From: Streptomyces sp. CNH099
GTDB taxonomy: Bacteria > Actinomycetota > Actinomycetes > Streptomycetales > Streptomycetaceae
Assembly: GCA_000514715.1 (NCBI GenBank)
Contig: KI911459.1
Span: 124,001 to 188,000, forward strand
DNA length: 64,000 nt
Reading direction: 5' to 3'
Made by a program: the position numbers and the translations under genes
Notes under the pieces: model-generated
Databases searched by the model: none
Seen by the model: only the letters and a program-made list of their open reading frames with translations
Told to the model about the DNA's origin: nothing
Part shown: piece after piece, positions 39,855 to 47,783 of the stretch
How the letters are laid out: each line of letters opens with the position of its first letter
Numbering within the stretch: the first letter of the stretch is position 1

Positions 39855-41110
39855 ACACCGCCCCCGCCGACTCCGGCCGGCCGGTGCGGCTGGGCCTGCG
39901 GGAGAACTGGCCGCAGTTCACCCTCCTGATCGTCGTCAACGTCTGCGTCGGCGCCCTGGTCGGCCTGGAGCGCACCACCGTCCCGCTGATCGGCACCGAC
40001 GTGTTCGGCCTGACCAGCGACCTGGCCGTCTTCTCCTTCATCATCGCCTTCGGCGTCACCAAGGCCCTGACCAACCTGGCCGTCGGGCCGCTGACCACCC
40101 GCTTCCGCCGCAAGCACATCCTGGTGACCGGGTGGCTGATCGGCATCCCCGTCCCGTTCGCCCTGGCCTGGGCGCCCTCCTGGGGATGGATCGTGGCGGC
40201 CAACGTGCTGCTGGGTGTCAACCAGGGCCTGACCTGGTCGATGACCGTCAACATGAAGATCGACCTGGTCGGCCCGGCCCGCCGGGGCCTGGCCACCGGG
40301 CTGAACGAGGCCGCCGGGTACGTCGCCGTCGGCGCCACCGCCCTGCTCACCGGCTACCTCGCCACCGCATACGGCCTGCGCCCCGCGCCCGAGCTGATCG
40401 GCGTCGTCTTCGTCGCCGCCGGGCTCGCCCTATCCCTCATCGTCCGGGACACCGCCGCCCACGTCGCCCTCGAACTCGCCCAGCACTCCGGCCCCGCCCC
40501 CACCGGCGAGTCCAACGGGCTGGCGCACATCTTCGCCCGCACCTCCTGGCGCGACCGCTCGCTGCGCGGCGCCAGCCAGGCCGGCCTGGTCAACAACCTC
40601 AACGACGGCCTCACCTGGGGCGTCTTCCCCCTGCTGTTCACCGACCACGGTCTCGGCCTGGCCGCCGTCGGCCTGATCAAGGGCCTCTACCCGCTGCTCT
40701 GGGGCGTCGGCCAGATCCCCACCGGGCACCTCGCCGACCGCATCGGCCGCAAACCCCTCATCGTCTACGGCATGCTCACCCAGGCCGGCGGCTTCGTACT
40801 CGCCCTCGCCCTGCTCGACCGGCCGCTGCTGGCGGGAGTCCTCTCCGCCGTCGCCCTCGGCATCGGCACCGCGATGGTCTACCCCGCCCTCATCGCCTCG
40901 GTCTCCGACCACGCCCATCCCGCCTGGCGCGTCGGCGCACTGGGCACGTACCGCTTCTGGCGCGACGTCGGCTACGCCGCCGGCGCCCTCGTCGCCGGCA
41001 TCCTCGCCGACACCCTCGGCCTGAACGCCACGGTCATCGCCGCGGCCGTCCTGACCGCCGGCTCCGGCCTGCTCGCCGCCCGCTGGATCACCGAACGGCC
41101 CCCGCCCTGA
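39851..41110 (+). CDS. MFS transporter of the sulfur module
   Basis: 419 residues from GTG overlapping the preceding stop. About 12 transmembrane helices. MFS motifs include GPLTTRFRRKHILVTGWLIG after helix 2 and GHLADRIGRKPLIVYGMLTQ after helix 8 (each the conserved G-x-x-x-D/R-R-x-x-R/K loop). Co-operonic with the MBL-rhodanese enzyme and controlled by the ArsR-rhodanese regulator, so it is a candidate exporter of sulfite, thiosulfate or another product of persulfide oxidation. This substrate is inference. Confidence 0.9.
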   Translation: MNTAPADSGRPVRLGLRENWPQFTLLIVVNVCVGALVGLERTTVPLIGTDVFGLTSDLAVFSFIIAFGVTKALTNLAVGPLTTRFRRKHILVTGWLIGIPVPFALAWAPSWGWIVAANVLLGVNQGLTWSMTVNMKIDLVGPARRGLATGLNEAAGYVAVGATALLTGYLATAYGLRPAPELIGVVFVAAGLALSLIVRDTAAHVALELAQHSGPAPTGESNGLAHIFARTSWRDRSLRGASQAGLVNNLNDGLTWGVFPLLFTDHGLGLAAVGLIKGLYPLLWGVGQIPTGHLADRIGRKPLIVYGMLTQAGGFVLALALLDRPLLAGVLSAVALGIGTAMVYPALIASVSDHAHPAWRVGALGTYRFWRDVGYAAGALVAGILADTLGLNATVIAAAVLTAGSGLLAARWITERPPP

Positions 41111-41237
41111 TCGCTACGCCGACGAGCCGACCCGGGATGCGGAGGCGGTGGCACAGAGCAGCCGGACTTCCGGAGAACACCCGACGAGCAGGCCGGCGAG
41201 GCCAGGCTCGACCCGCACCAGTCTGGGACAAGACCTG

Positions 41238-41322
41238 TGTCCAGGGGGGGACTTGAACCCCCACGCCCTCATACGGGCACTAGCACCTCAAGCTAGCGCG
41301 TCTGCCATTCCGCCACCTGGAC
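41238..41322 (-). tRNA. tRNA-Leu (anticodon GAG)
   Basis: 85-nt class II tRNA. The acceptor stem starts GTCCAGG and pairs with CCTGGAC. The anticodon stem CTAGC/GCTAG holds loop TTGAGGT (anticodon GAG, reads CUC). A long variable arm follows, then the T arm with GGTTCAAGTCC. The discriminator is A, and the 3' CCA is not encoded, as is common in actinomycetes. Confidence 0.95.
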
Positions 41323-41465
41323 CGGTGACGCCGCGCGGGCGCGGCCCGCTGCGACGCGGTACAGCCTAGCAAACCCGCGGGCCGCCGCGATCACCCCGCG
41401 GGTTGGGTCGGGGGGTCAGGCGGGGCAGGATGGGGCGTGGACCCCGAACGTGTCAGGGAGGCATC

Positions 41466-42800
41466 GTGAGCCAGCCGGAGAACGCCCGTGGCAGCACCGT
41501 CGAGCGCGCGGAGGGCGAGGTCGTCGACCTGTGCCGCGAGCTGATCCGGATCGACACCAGCAACTACGGCGACCACTCCGGCCCCGGCGAGCGGGCCGCC
41601 GCGGAGTACGTGGCGGAGAAGCTGGCCGAGGTGGGGCTGGAGCCGGAGGTCTTCGAGGCGCACCCCGGGCGGGCGTCGACGGTGGCGCGGATCGAGGGCG
41701 AGGACTCCTCGCGGCCCGCGCTGCTCATCCACGGCCACCTCGACGTCGTGCCGGCCAACGCCGCCGACTGGACCCACGACCCCTTCTCCGGGGAGGTCGC
41801 CGACGGCTGCGTGTGGGGGCGGGGGGCGGTGGACATGAAGGACATGGACGCCATGACCCTCGCGGTCGTACGTGAACGGCTGCGCACCGGCCGCAAGCCG
41901 CCGCGCGACGTCGTGCTCGCCTTCCTCGCCGACGAGGAGGCCGGCGGGCTGTACGGCGCCCGGCACCTCGTGGACACGCGGCCGGAGCTGTTCGAGGGCG
42001 TGACCGAGGCCATCGGCGAGGTCGGCGGCTTCTCGTTCACCGTGAACGAGGACGTGCGGCTGTACCTGATCGAGACCGCGCAGAAGGGCATGCACTGGAT
42101 GCGCCTGACGGTCGACGGGACCGCCGGGCACGGCTCGATGACCAACCGCGACAACGCGATCACCGAGCTGTCCGAGGCCGTGGCCCGGCTGGGGCGGCAC
42201 GAGTTCCCGGTGCGGCTGACCAAGTCCGTACGCGGCTTCCTGGACGAGCTGGGCGACGCCCTCGGCGTCGAGCTGGACCCCGAGGACATGGACGCCACGC
42301 TCGCCCGGCTCGGCGGCATCGCGAAGATCATCGGCGCCACGCTCCGCAACACCGCCAACCCCACCATGCTCGGCTCCGGCTACAAGGTGAACGTGATCCC
42401 CGGGCAGGCCACGGCGCACGTGGACGGCCGGTTCCTGCCGGGGCACGAGGAGGAGTTCCTCGCCGACCTCGACCGCATCCTCGGGCCGCGCGTCACGCGG
42501 TCGGACGTGCACGCCGACAAGGCGCTGGAGACCACCTTCGACGGGGCGCTGGTCGAGGCGATGTCGACGGCGCTGAAGGCGGAGGACCCGATCGCCCGCG
42601 CCGTGCCGTACTGCCTGTCCGGCGGCACCGACGCCAAGTCCTTCGACAACCTCGGCATCCGCTGCTTCGGCTTCGCGCCGCTGCAGCTGCCGCCGGAGCT
42701 GGACTTCGCCGGGATGTTCCACGGCGTCGACGAGCGGGTGCCGGTCGCCGGTCTGCAGTTCGGCGTCCGGGTCCTCGACCGGTTCCTCGACGCCTGCTGA
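41466..42800 (+). CDS. M20-family zinc peptidase/deacylase
   Basis: 444 residues from GTG (GGAGG ribosome site). M20 metal ligands are visible in LLIHGHLDVVPA (His, about residue 97), GRGAVDMKDM (Asp, about 122) and LADEEAGG (Glu pair, about 155). The lid/dimerisation domain follows (about 205-340), then the C-terminal GMFHGVDERV His. It acts in the cytosol on a peptide or acyl-amino-acid whose identity is unknown. It lies just upstream of the chaplin genes, as in other Streptomyces as far as I recall. Confidence 0.9.
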   Translation: MSQPENARGSTVERAEGEVVDLCRELIRIDTSNYGDHSGPGERAAAEYVAEKLAEVGLEPEVFEAHPGRASTVARIEGEDSSRPALLIHGHLDVVPANAADWTHDPFSGEVADGCVWGRGAVDMKDMDAMTLAVVRERLRTGRKPPRDVVLAFLADEEAGGLYGARHLVDTRPELFEGVTEAIGEVGGFSFTVNEDVRLYLIETAQKGMHWMRLTVDGTAGHGSMTNRDNAITELSEAVARLGRHEFPVRLTKSVRGFLDELGDALGVELDPEDMDATLARLGGIAKIIGATLRNTANPTMLGSGYKVNVIPGQATAHVDGRFLPGHEEEFLADLDRILGPRVTRSDVHADKALETTFDGALVEAMSTALKAEDPIARAVPYCLSGGTDAKSFDNLGIRCFGFAPLQLPPELDFAGMFHGVDERVPVAGLQFGVRVLDRFLDAC

Positions 42801-42907
42801 GCTGGGGTTTCTCCCTGACGGAGGGGCGGTGGCGGGCGACGGGCGACCGCCGTCGAATCGGCCACCTGTACCAATCGGACTGAATCGGGTGAATGGCACG
42901 ATAAGCG

Positions 42908-42935
42908 CGTAGCTCGATACCTACCTCGTCGTTGC
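42908..42935 (+). promoter_or_regulatory. Putative sigma-BldN promoter of chpH
   Basis: CGTAGC (42908-42913), a 16-bp spacer, CGTTGC (42930-42935). The reported sigma-BldN target at bldM is CGTAAC-N16-CGTTGA, so each hexamer differs at one position and the spacing is identical. Chaplin genes are known sigma-BldN targets. The predicted leader is about 40 nt. Confidence 0.65.
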
Positions 42936-42939
42936 AATG

Positions 42940-42966
42940 GGTGCGGTCCGCTGCTGGGGCCGCACC
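42940..42966 (+). promoter_or_regulatory. Leader hairpin of chpH
   Basis: GGTGCGG / CCGCACC stem (7 bp, 13-nt loop) right at the predicted 5' end of the chpH transcript and just before the GAGGAGG ribosome site (42972-42978). It may stabilise the highly expressed message or modulate translation. Confidence 0.5.
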
Positions 42967-42983
42967 GTCAATGAGGAGGAAGA

Positions 42984-43217
42984 ATGATCAAGAAGGTTGT
43001 CGCCGCGGCGGCCGCCACGGGCGGTCTCGTGCTCGCGGGGGCCGGCGTCGCCGCCGCCGACGCGGGCGCACAGGGCGCTGCCGTGCAGTCCCCGGGCGTG
43101 CTGTCCGGCAACGTTGTGCAGGTTCCGGTTCACATCCCCGTGAACGCCTGCGGCAACACCGTGAACATCATCGGTCTGCTGAACCCCGCGTTCGGCAACA
43201 CCTGCGTCAACAAGTGA
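42984..43217 (+). CDS. chpH: Short chaplin (ChpH-like)
   Basis: 77 residues. A Sec signal peptide (MIKKVVAAAAATGG..., cleavage after about residue 26) is followed by one chaplin domain: GAAVQSPGVLSGNVVQVPVH and NACGNTVNIIGLLNPAFGN (adjacent), with the two conserved Cys in NACGN and NTCVN. Both Cys are present, unlike ChpE. Secreted chaplins assemble into amyloid fibres that coat aerial hyphae and lower surface tension. Sequence and pairing with a long chaplin match ChpH. A sigma-BldN-like promoter precedes it and a strong terminator follows. Confidence 0.95.
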   Translation: MIKKVVAAAAATGGLVLAGAGVAAADAGAQGAAVQSPGVLSGNVVQVPVHIPVNACGNTVNIIGLLNPAFGNTCVNK

Positions 43218-43247
43218 CGCACCACCTCCCGTAAGGGTGTGACCGGA

Positions 43248-43281
43248 CGGCCCCGGAGCGCGCAGCCGCGCTCCGGGGCCG
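43248..43281 (+). terminator. chpH terminator
   Basis: Perfect 15-bp stem (43248-43262, 43267-43281) with loop CAGC, followed 7 nt later by five T residues (43289-43293). This is a near-textbook intrinsic terminator separating chpH from the long chaplin gene. Confidence 0.88.
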
Positions 43282-43358
43282 GACGGGCTTTTTGGACGAG
43301 CGGGACGGGGACGGCCCGCCCGCTCGCGTACCCAGAGCTCAGAAGGCAGGAAAGACCC

Positions 43359-44165
43359 ATGCGACATGTCGCAAGGAAGGGCCTGTTCACCATTGCCGCC
43401 GCGGGCGGCATGCTCGTCACCGTGGGCGCGGTCGCCGCGCAGGCGGACGCGGGCGCCGAGGGCGCCGCGCAGGGTTCGCCCGGGATCGGCTCCGGCAACA
43501 CGGTGCAGGCGCCGGTGCACGTGCCGGTGAACGCCTGTGGCAACACGGTGAACGTCGGCGGGCTGCTCAACCCCGCGTACGGAAACACGTGCGTCAACGC
43601 CGGCGACGGCGCGCACGCCGGCGGCGGCGAGGACAGCGGCAGCGGCAGCGCCGGGAGCCGGACCGGCACGACCACCGCCCCCGGCGGCGGCGCGCAGGCC
43701 CAGGGCCAGTCGTCGCAGTCCCCGGGAGTGCTCTCCGGCAACACGGTGCAGGTGCCCGTGGACGTACCGGTGAACGCATGCGGCAACTCCGCCAACGTCG
43801 TGGGCGTCGGCAACGCCGCCTTCGGCAACAAGTGCGGCAACGGCGGTATCCCCCACACCCCGAAGCCGCCCAAGCCCGAGGAGCCGCCCACGCCGGACGG
43901 GCCCGACCGGCCGGACGAGCCCGACCGCCCCGACGAGCCGGACGCCCCCGAGCCGCCCGGCGACCCGGACCGGCCGGACGACCCGAAGGACCCGCGGCAC
44001 ACCCCGCCGAACCACCAGACGCACATCGGCGTGCCCGTCTCCGATGAGCAGGAGCTGGCGGAGACCGGCTCCGACCTTCCGCTGGGTGTGCTCATTCCGC
44101 TCAGCGGCGGCCTGCTGCTGGGCGGCGCGGTCCTCTACCGCCGTGCGCGGGCCTCGGCGGCCTGA
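43359..44165 (+). CDS. chpC: Long chaplin with sortase signal (ChpC-like)
   Basis: 268 residues. A signal peptide (cleavage about residue 30) is followed by chaplin domain 1 (about 32-80, SPGIGSGNTVQAPVHVPVNACG), a Gly/Ser/Thr linker, chaplin domain 2 (about 107-155, SPGVLSGNTVQVPVDVPVNACG), a Pro/Asp/Glu-rich wall-spanning repeat, and the sortase signal LAETG with a hydrophobic helix and RRAR tail. LAETG matches the class E sortase LAxTG signal, so the protein is covalently attached to peptidoglycan and anchors short chaplins. The ribosome site is AGGAAAG. Confidence 0.93.
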   Translation: MRHVARKGLFTIAAAGGMLVTVGAVAAQADAGAEGAAQGSPGIGSGNTVQAPVHVPVNACGNTVNVGGLLNPAYGNTCVNAGDGAHAGGGEDSGSGSAGSRTGTTTAPGGGAQAQGQSSQSPGVLSGNTVQVPVDVPVNACGNSANVVGVGNAAFGNKCGNGGIPHTPKPPKPEEPPTPDGPDRPDEPDRPDEPDAPEPPGDPDRPDDPKDPRHTPPNHQTHIGVPVSDEQELAETGSDLPLGVLIPLSGGLLLGGAVLYRRARASAA

Positions 44166-44179
44166 TCAAGTCGGCTGAC

Positions 44180-44215
44180 CGCAGGGCGGGTCCGGCACGC
44201 CGGACCCGCCCTGCG
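44180..44215. terminator. Bidirectional terminator after the long chaplin gene
   Basis: Perfect 17-bp inverted repeat (44180-44196, 44199-44215) with almost no spacer. It lies between the convergent chaplin and DUF5703 genes. Confidence 0.8.
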
Positions 44216-44274
44216 ACGTCTGTGCCGCCCGCGGCCCGCGTCCGTGCCCGCCCGCCGGCCCTCCGCCGCCGGGC

Positions 44275-44463
44275 TCACCACGTGGCCCGTACCTGCCTGA
44301 TGATCCGGCGCCGCAGCCGTGCTCTGCGACTGCCGTCGGGGTACAGGCGGAGCCGGTGCAACTCCCAGTGCTCGTACTCGGCTTGGTCGGTCAGGAGCCT
44401 CGCCGCGGCGGCCCGTGAGACGCCCCGCGGCACATAGACATCACGAAACTCGTATTCCGGCAT
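44275..44463 (-). CDS. DUF5703-family small protein
   Basis: 62 residues, MPEYEFRDVYVPRGVSR then AAARLLTDQAEYEHWELHRLRLYPDGSRR. This small basic protein family is widely conserved in Streptomyces with unknown function. The strong identity pattern (DVYVPRGVSR, EYGHWEL-like) makes it a real gene despite its size. It is divergent from the acidic protein gene across 47 bp. Confidence 0.85.
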   Translation of the reverse strand: MPEYEFRDVYVPRGVSRAAAARLLTDQAEYEHWELHRLRLYPDGSRRARLRRRIIRQVRATW

Positions 44464-44510
44464 CGCATCTATTGTGCGGAAAGTGCCTCGGTCCGGATAG
44501 CGTCTGCACT

Positions 44511-45269
44511 ATGTCTGATGCTGCGCAGCCTACGGCTGCCGAGGTACGCGCCGCCGCGTCGGTGCTGAAAGCCGCGATCGACCGCCACCTCGAAGCGGTC
44601 GAGCGCCGGTCGGGCGAGGAGGGCTCGGCCGTCTATGCCGCCTTCGAGGAGCTGGCAGCGGCAGCCGAGGCGTACGACGAGGTGTTGTACGAGGTCCATG
44701 ACGAAGTGACCCCCTTCGAGATCCCCAGCAGCGACACGCTGCCCGCCTACACCGGGCCCGACGAGCCGGGGGCGCTCAGCGTCCTCATCCGCCGGGACTA
44801 CACCGTGGCGGAGCCGCACCGGCTGCTGGCCCAGGCGCAGCGCATCGCCGACCTCGACCCGGATGTCGCGGGCGGGGAGGACGCCGCGGACCGGGAGGCC
44901 GTGGGCAGCAGCGTCACGGCCGCGGTCGGGGTGCTCTTCGGCGAGTTCGAACCGGACGAGATCGCCTCGCGGCACCGGGAGTTCGGCCTCTCGGAGGGCG
45001 ACTCCGCGGTGTGGGTGGCGGCGGCGGAGGAGCCGGCGGAGCCGGGGGAGTGGCTGTCGGCGCCGTTCGACCAGGTCGACCCCGAGCTGGTGATCTGCCG
45101 CTTCGACGTCAGCGCGTCGTTCGACGACGAGTTGGACTTCGACGCGGACGAGGAGGAGGACGAGGACGGGGACGCCGTCGGCCGGGAGACGGACGACGAC
45201 GCGGTCGACGAACTCGACGACCTGGACGACGGCGAGGACGAACTGGAGCCCGTGGACACCGGCCGCTGA
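44511..45269 (+). CDS. Acidic cytosolic protein of unknown function
   Basis: 252 residues from ATG, with a helical N-terminus (AEVRAAASVLKAAIDRHLEAVE) and a central folded region containing ALSVLIRRDYTVAEPHRLLAQAQRIAD. The tail of about 45 residues is extremely Asp/Glu-rich (runs such as DEEEDEDGD). I recognise it only as a conserved hypothetical Streptomyces protein. The acidic tail could be a nucleic-acid mimic or a solubility tag. Neighbours give no clue beyond conserved position. Confidence 0.75.
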   Translation: MSDAAQPTAAEVRAAASVLKAAIDRHLEAVERRSGEEGSAVYAAFEELAAAAEAYDEVLYEVHDEVTPFEIPSSDTLPAYTGPDEPGALSVLIRRDYTVAEPHRLLAQAQRIADLDPDVAGGEDAADREAVGSSVTAAVGVLFGEFEPDEIASRHREFGLSEGDSAVWVAAAEEPAEPGEWLSAPFDQVDPELVICRFDVSASFDDELDFDADEEEDEDGDAVGRETDDDAVDELDDLDDGEDELEPVDTGR

Positions 45270-45300
45270 GCGGCTCCCGACGCGGGCCGGGCGGCCTCCA

Positions 45301-45323
45301 CGGCCCGGCCCTGCGCCGGGCCG
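45301..45323. terminator. Hairpin terminator 1 between convergent genes
   Basis: 9-bp perfect stem (45301-45309, 45315-45323), 32 bp after the acidic-protein stop codon. Confidence 0.55.
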
Positions 45324-45373
45324 GGACCGGTGCCGGCCCGGCTCGGTTCCGGGACGGCGGCGGACCGCTTCGC

Positions 45374-45397
45374 GGCCGGCCCGCTTCCGGGCCGGCC
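45374..45397. terminator. Hairpin terminator 2 between convergent genes
   Basis: Perfect 10-bp stem (45374-45383 GGCCGGCCCG, 45388-45397) with loop CTTC, 4 bp beyond the stop codon of the minus-strand RecD-like gene. Confidence 0.7.
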
Positions 45398-45401
45398 CGC
45401 G

Positions 45402-47783
45402 TCAGTCCCGGGCCTGGGCGCCGAGCAGGCCCCGCAGCCGTGTCGTACGCCGCTGGGCCGGCACCTCCGCGAGGCGCCGGGCCAGCACCGGCCCCGCGCC
45501 GTGCACGACGGACAGGTGCCGCTCGCCGCGGCCGAACGCCGTGTACGCCCACGCGCGGGTCAGCGCCGACTCCGCGTCCCCGGGCACGACGACCACCGCG
45601 GCGGGCCAGCGCCGCCCCGCCGCCTGGTGCGCGGTGAGCGCCCACCCGTGCCGTACGGCCTCGCCGACCCGGTCCGGCCGCACGACGACGGCGGTGCCGC
45701 CGCAGTCGAGGTGCAGCCCGGCGTCGTCGCCCGAGGCGACCAGGCCCGGCACCGCGGTGCCGGGGGCGGGGACGTAGACGACGCGGTCGCCCGGGTCGAA
45801 GCCGCCGAACGCGCCCGGGCCGGGGTTGAGCCGCTCCTTCAGCGCGGCGTTCAGCACCCGGGTGCCGGCCGCGCCGCCGTGCCCCACGGCGATCACCTGC
45901 GTGTCCGCGGCGGGCACCCCGAGCGCGCGGGGCACGGAGTCAGCGACGAGCTGCACCGTCCGGTGGACCGCCTCGCCGGGGTCCTGCACCGGGACGATCA
46001 CCACCTCCTTGCCGGGCGCCGCCACGGCCTGCAGCTCACCGGCGCCGACGCCGGAGACCAGCTCGCCGATCGGGCCGGGGTCGGGGGTGCGGGACGTCAC
46101 CCGGGGGCAGACCCGGGCGGCGGCGACGTCGGCGAAGACCCGGCCGGGGCCCGCGGACTCCAGCAGCCCGGGGTCGCCGCTGAGGACCAGCCGGGCGCCG
46201 TCGGGCAGCGCCTCGACGACGGCGGCGGCGGTCTCCACGTCGAGCTGCGGGGCGTCGAGCACGGCCAGCACGTCGACGCCGAGCGCCCCGTCCACGTCCC
46301 GCCCGGGCCCCTCCCGCCCGGCGAGCAGCCCGCGAACGGTCACGGCGCCGGCGTCGGCGCCGCCCACCGGGGGCGGACCGGGCACCGCCGGCCCGCCGCC
46401 GGTGGGGGCGCCGGGTGCCGCGTCGTCCTCCGGCCCGGTCGACGGCGGTGCCGGGTGTCCGGGGCCGGCGGCCCGCCCGGCCGGGGGCGCCCCGGCGAGC
46501 AGGTCGGCCAGCCGGGCGCGGCCGTCGGCGGTGTGGGCGGCCGCGTACGCGCGCAGCCCCAGGGCGCGGGCCGCGGCGACCAGGGCCGCCGGTTCCGCGC
46601 GGGCGGCCTCGCCGCCGGTGTGCAGCACGAGCCCGCTGCCCGCCGCGGCGCGGATCAGCTCCGCGGCGGAGGGCGAGGGCGCGGCCCTCGCCGCGGACTC
46701 CCACGCCGCCGCCCCGGCGGGGGCGCTCGCGCCGTCCGCGCCCGGCGCGGCGCCGTCGTCGTCCGCCGGGCCCGCCGGCGGCGTGAACGTGTTCACGAGC
46801 CGGGACAGGCCGTCCGCGAGGCTCTCCTCCGCCATCGCGTAGCGCTCCAGGCCGAGCAGCAGCCGTACGGGAGGGCCCTCCTCGCCCTCCTCGCCCTTCT
46901 CGCTCTTCTCGCCGTCCGGGACCGAGACGGGCGGTTCCGGCCCCTGCTCCTCCTGCTCCTCGAAGACCAGCACGCCGCCCGTCGAGGCCGCGTCGCGCAG
47001 CGCCTCCTCGGCGTCCGGCACCCCGTACCCCGACAGGGCCTCCGCCAGCGCCGGGAACTCCAGCGCGGTGTGCCCCCGCAGGGCGGCCTGCGCCAGCAGC
47101 CAGCCCACCAGCGCCTCGACCCGGCGCTCGTCGCCGGGCTCCGCGGACTCCAGCAGGCCGCGGGCGAACTCGTCGGCCTGCGCCGGCCGCACGCCCGGCA
47201 CCGCGAGCAGCTGCCACGGGTCCGTACGCAGCGCCTCCGCCGCGCCGTCGCCCAGCTGCCCGGCGAGGGGGGCGGCCAGCGCCTCGGGGGCGCCCCCGGC
47301 GGCGAGCACCTGCCGTACGGCGGCCACCGCCGCCGCGCTCGGCTCCGGCGGCCGGACCGGCTCCGCCTGGCCGGCGCCCGGCGCCGCCCGCACCCCGGGC
47401 GCCGGCTCCGGCTCCGGGCTCCGCACGGGCCGGGGAGCGGGCGGGTGCGCCGGGGCGGGGAAGAACGCGGCGGCGTCGCGCTCGCCCCGCTCCACCGCCC
47501 GCACCGCGGCCAGCAGCTCCGCCGCCCTGCCGGTGAGCGCGGAGCCGCTGTCGACGGGCTCCGCGGGCGCCCGCGGCCGGTCCCGGCCGCCGTCGCCCTC
47601 GCCGCCGCCCGCGTCCGCGGCGGGCTCCAGGCCCTCGCCTGCCGCGGCGCTCTCCCCGGCGCCGCCGCCGGTCCCGCTCGTCCCGTCGCCCGCCCCGGCG
47701 CCGTCAGCCGCGGGCGTCGCCTCCGGCCCCGTACCGCCGCCCGCCGCGTCCGCGGCCCCCGCGGCCTCCCGTGCGTCGTTCAC
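45402..47783 (-). CDS. RecD2-like helicase homologue with degenerate ATPase motifs
   Basis: 793 residues. A disordered Gly/Ala/Glu N-terminus (1-80) is followed by a helix-hairpin-helix-like region (about 180-215, DPWQLLAVPGVRPAQADEFARGL) and a RecD2-type helicase fold. Where RecD2 has the Walker A GGPGTGKT, this protein has TGGEAARAEP (389-398). The Walker B DE is LDAPQL (509-514), the GDPDQL motif is GDPGLL (536-541), and the late HKSQG motif is HQAAG (719-723). The Lys, Glu and Gln needed for ATP hydrolysis are gone, yet the frame is intact. It probably binds DNA or protein without unwinding. Its start overlaps the aldo/keto reductase stop by 4 bp. Confidence 0.82.
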   Translation of the reverse strand: MNDAREAAGAADAAGGGTGPEATPAADGAGAGDGTSGTGGGAGESAAAGEGLEPAADAGGGEGDGGRDRPRAPAEPVDSGSALTGRAAELLAAVRAVERGERDAAAFFPAPAHPPAPRPVRSPEPEPAPGVRAAPGAGQAEPVRPPEPSAAAVAAVRQVLAAGGAPEALAAPLAGQLGDGAAEALRTDPWQLLAVPGVRPAQADEFARGLLESAEPGDERRVEALVGWLLAQAALRGHTALEFPALAEALSGYGVPDAEEALRDAASTGGVLVFEEQEEQGPEPPVSVPDGEKSEKGEEGEEGPPVRLLLGLERYAMAEESLADGLSRLVNTFTPPAGPADDDGAAPGADGASAPAGAAAWESAARAAPSPSAAELIRAAAGSGLVLHTGGEAARAEPAALVAAARALGLRAYAAAHTADGRARLADLLAGAPPAGRAAGPGHPAPPSTGPEDDAAPGAPTGGGPAVPGPPPVGGADAGAVTVRGLLAGREGPGRDVDGALGVDVLAVLDAPQLDVETAAAVVEALPDGARLVLSGDPGLLESAGPGRVFADVAAARVCPRVTSRTPDPGPIGELVSGVGAGELQAVAAPGKEVVIVPVQDPGEAVHRTVQLVADSVPRALGVPAADTQVIAVGHGGAAGTRVLNAALKERLNPGPGAFGGFDPGDRVVYVPAPGTAVPGLVASGDDAGLHLDCGGTAVVVRPDRVGEAVRHGWALTAHQAAGRRWPAAVVVVPGDAESALTRAWAYTAFGRGERHLSVVHGAGPVLARRLAEVPAQRRTTRLRGLLGAQARD

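Noticed and set aside
41238..41322. tRNA-Leu as an integration (att) site for the sulfur or sugar modules
   Set aside because: I looked for a displaced copy of the tRNA 3' end and saw none within the window, and no integrase is nearby.
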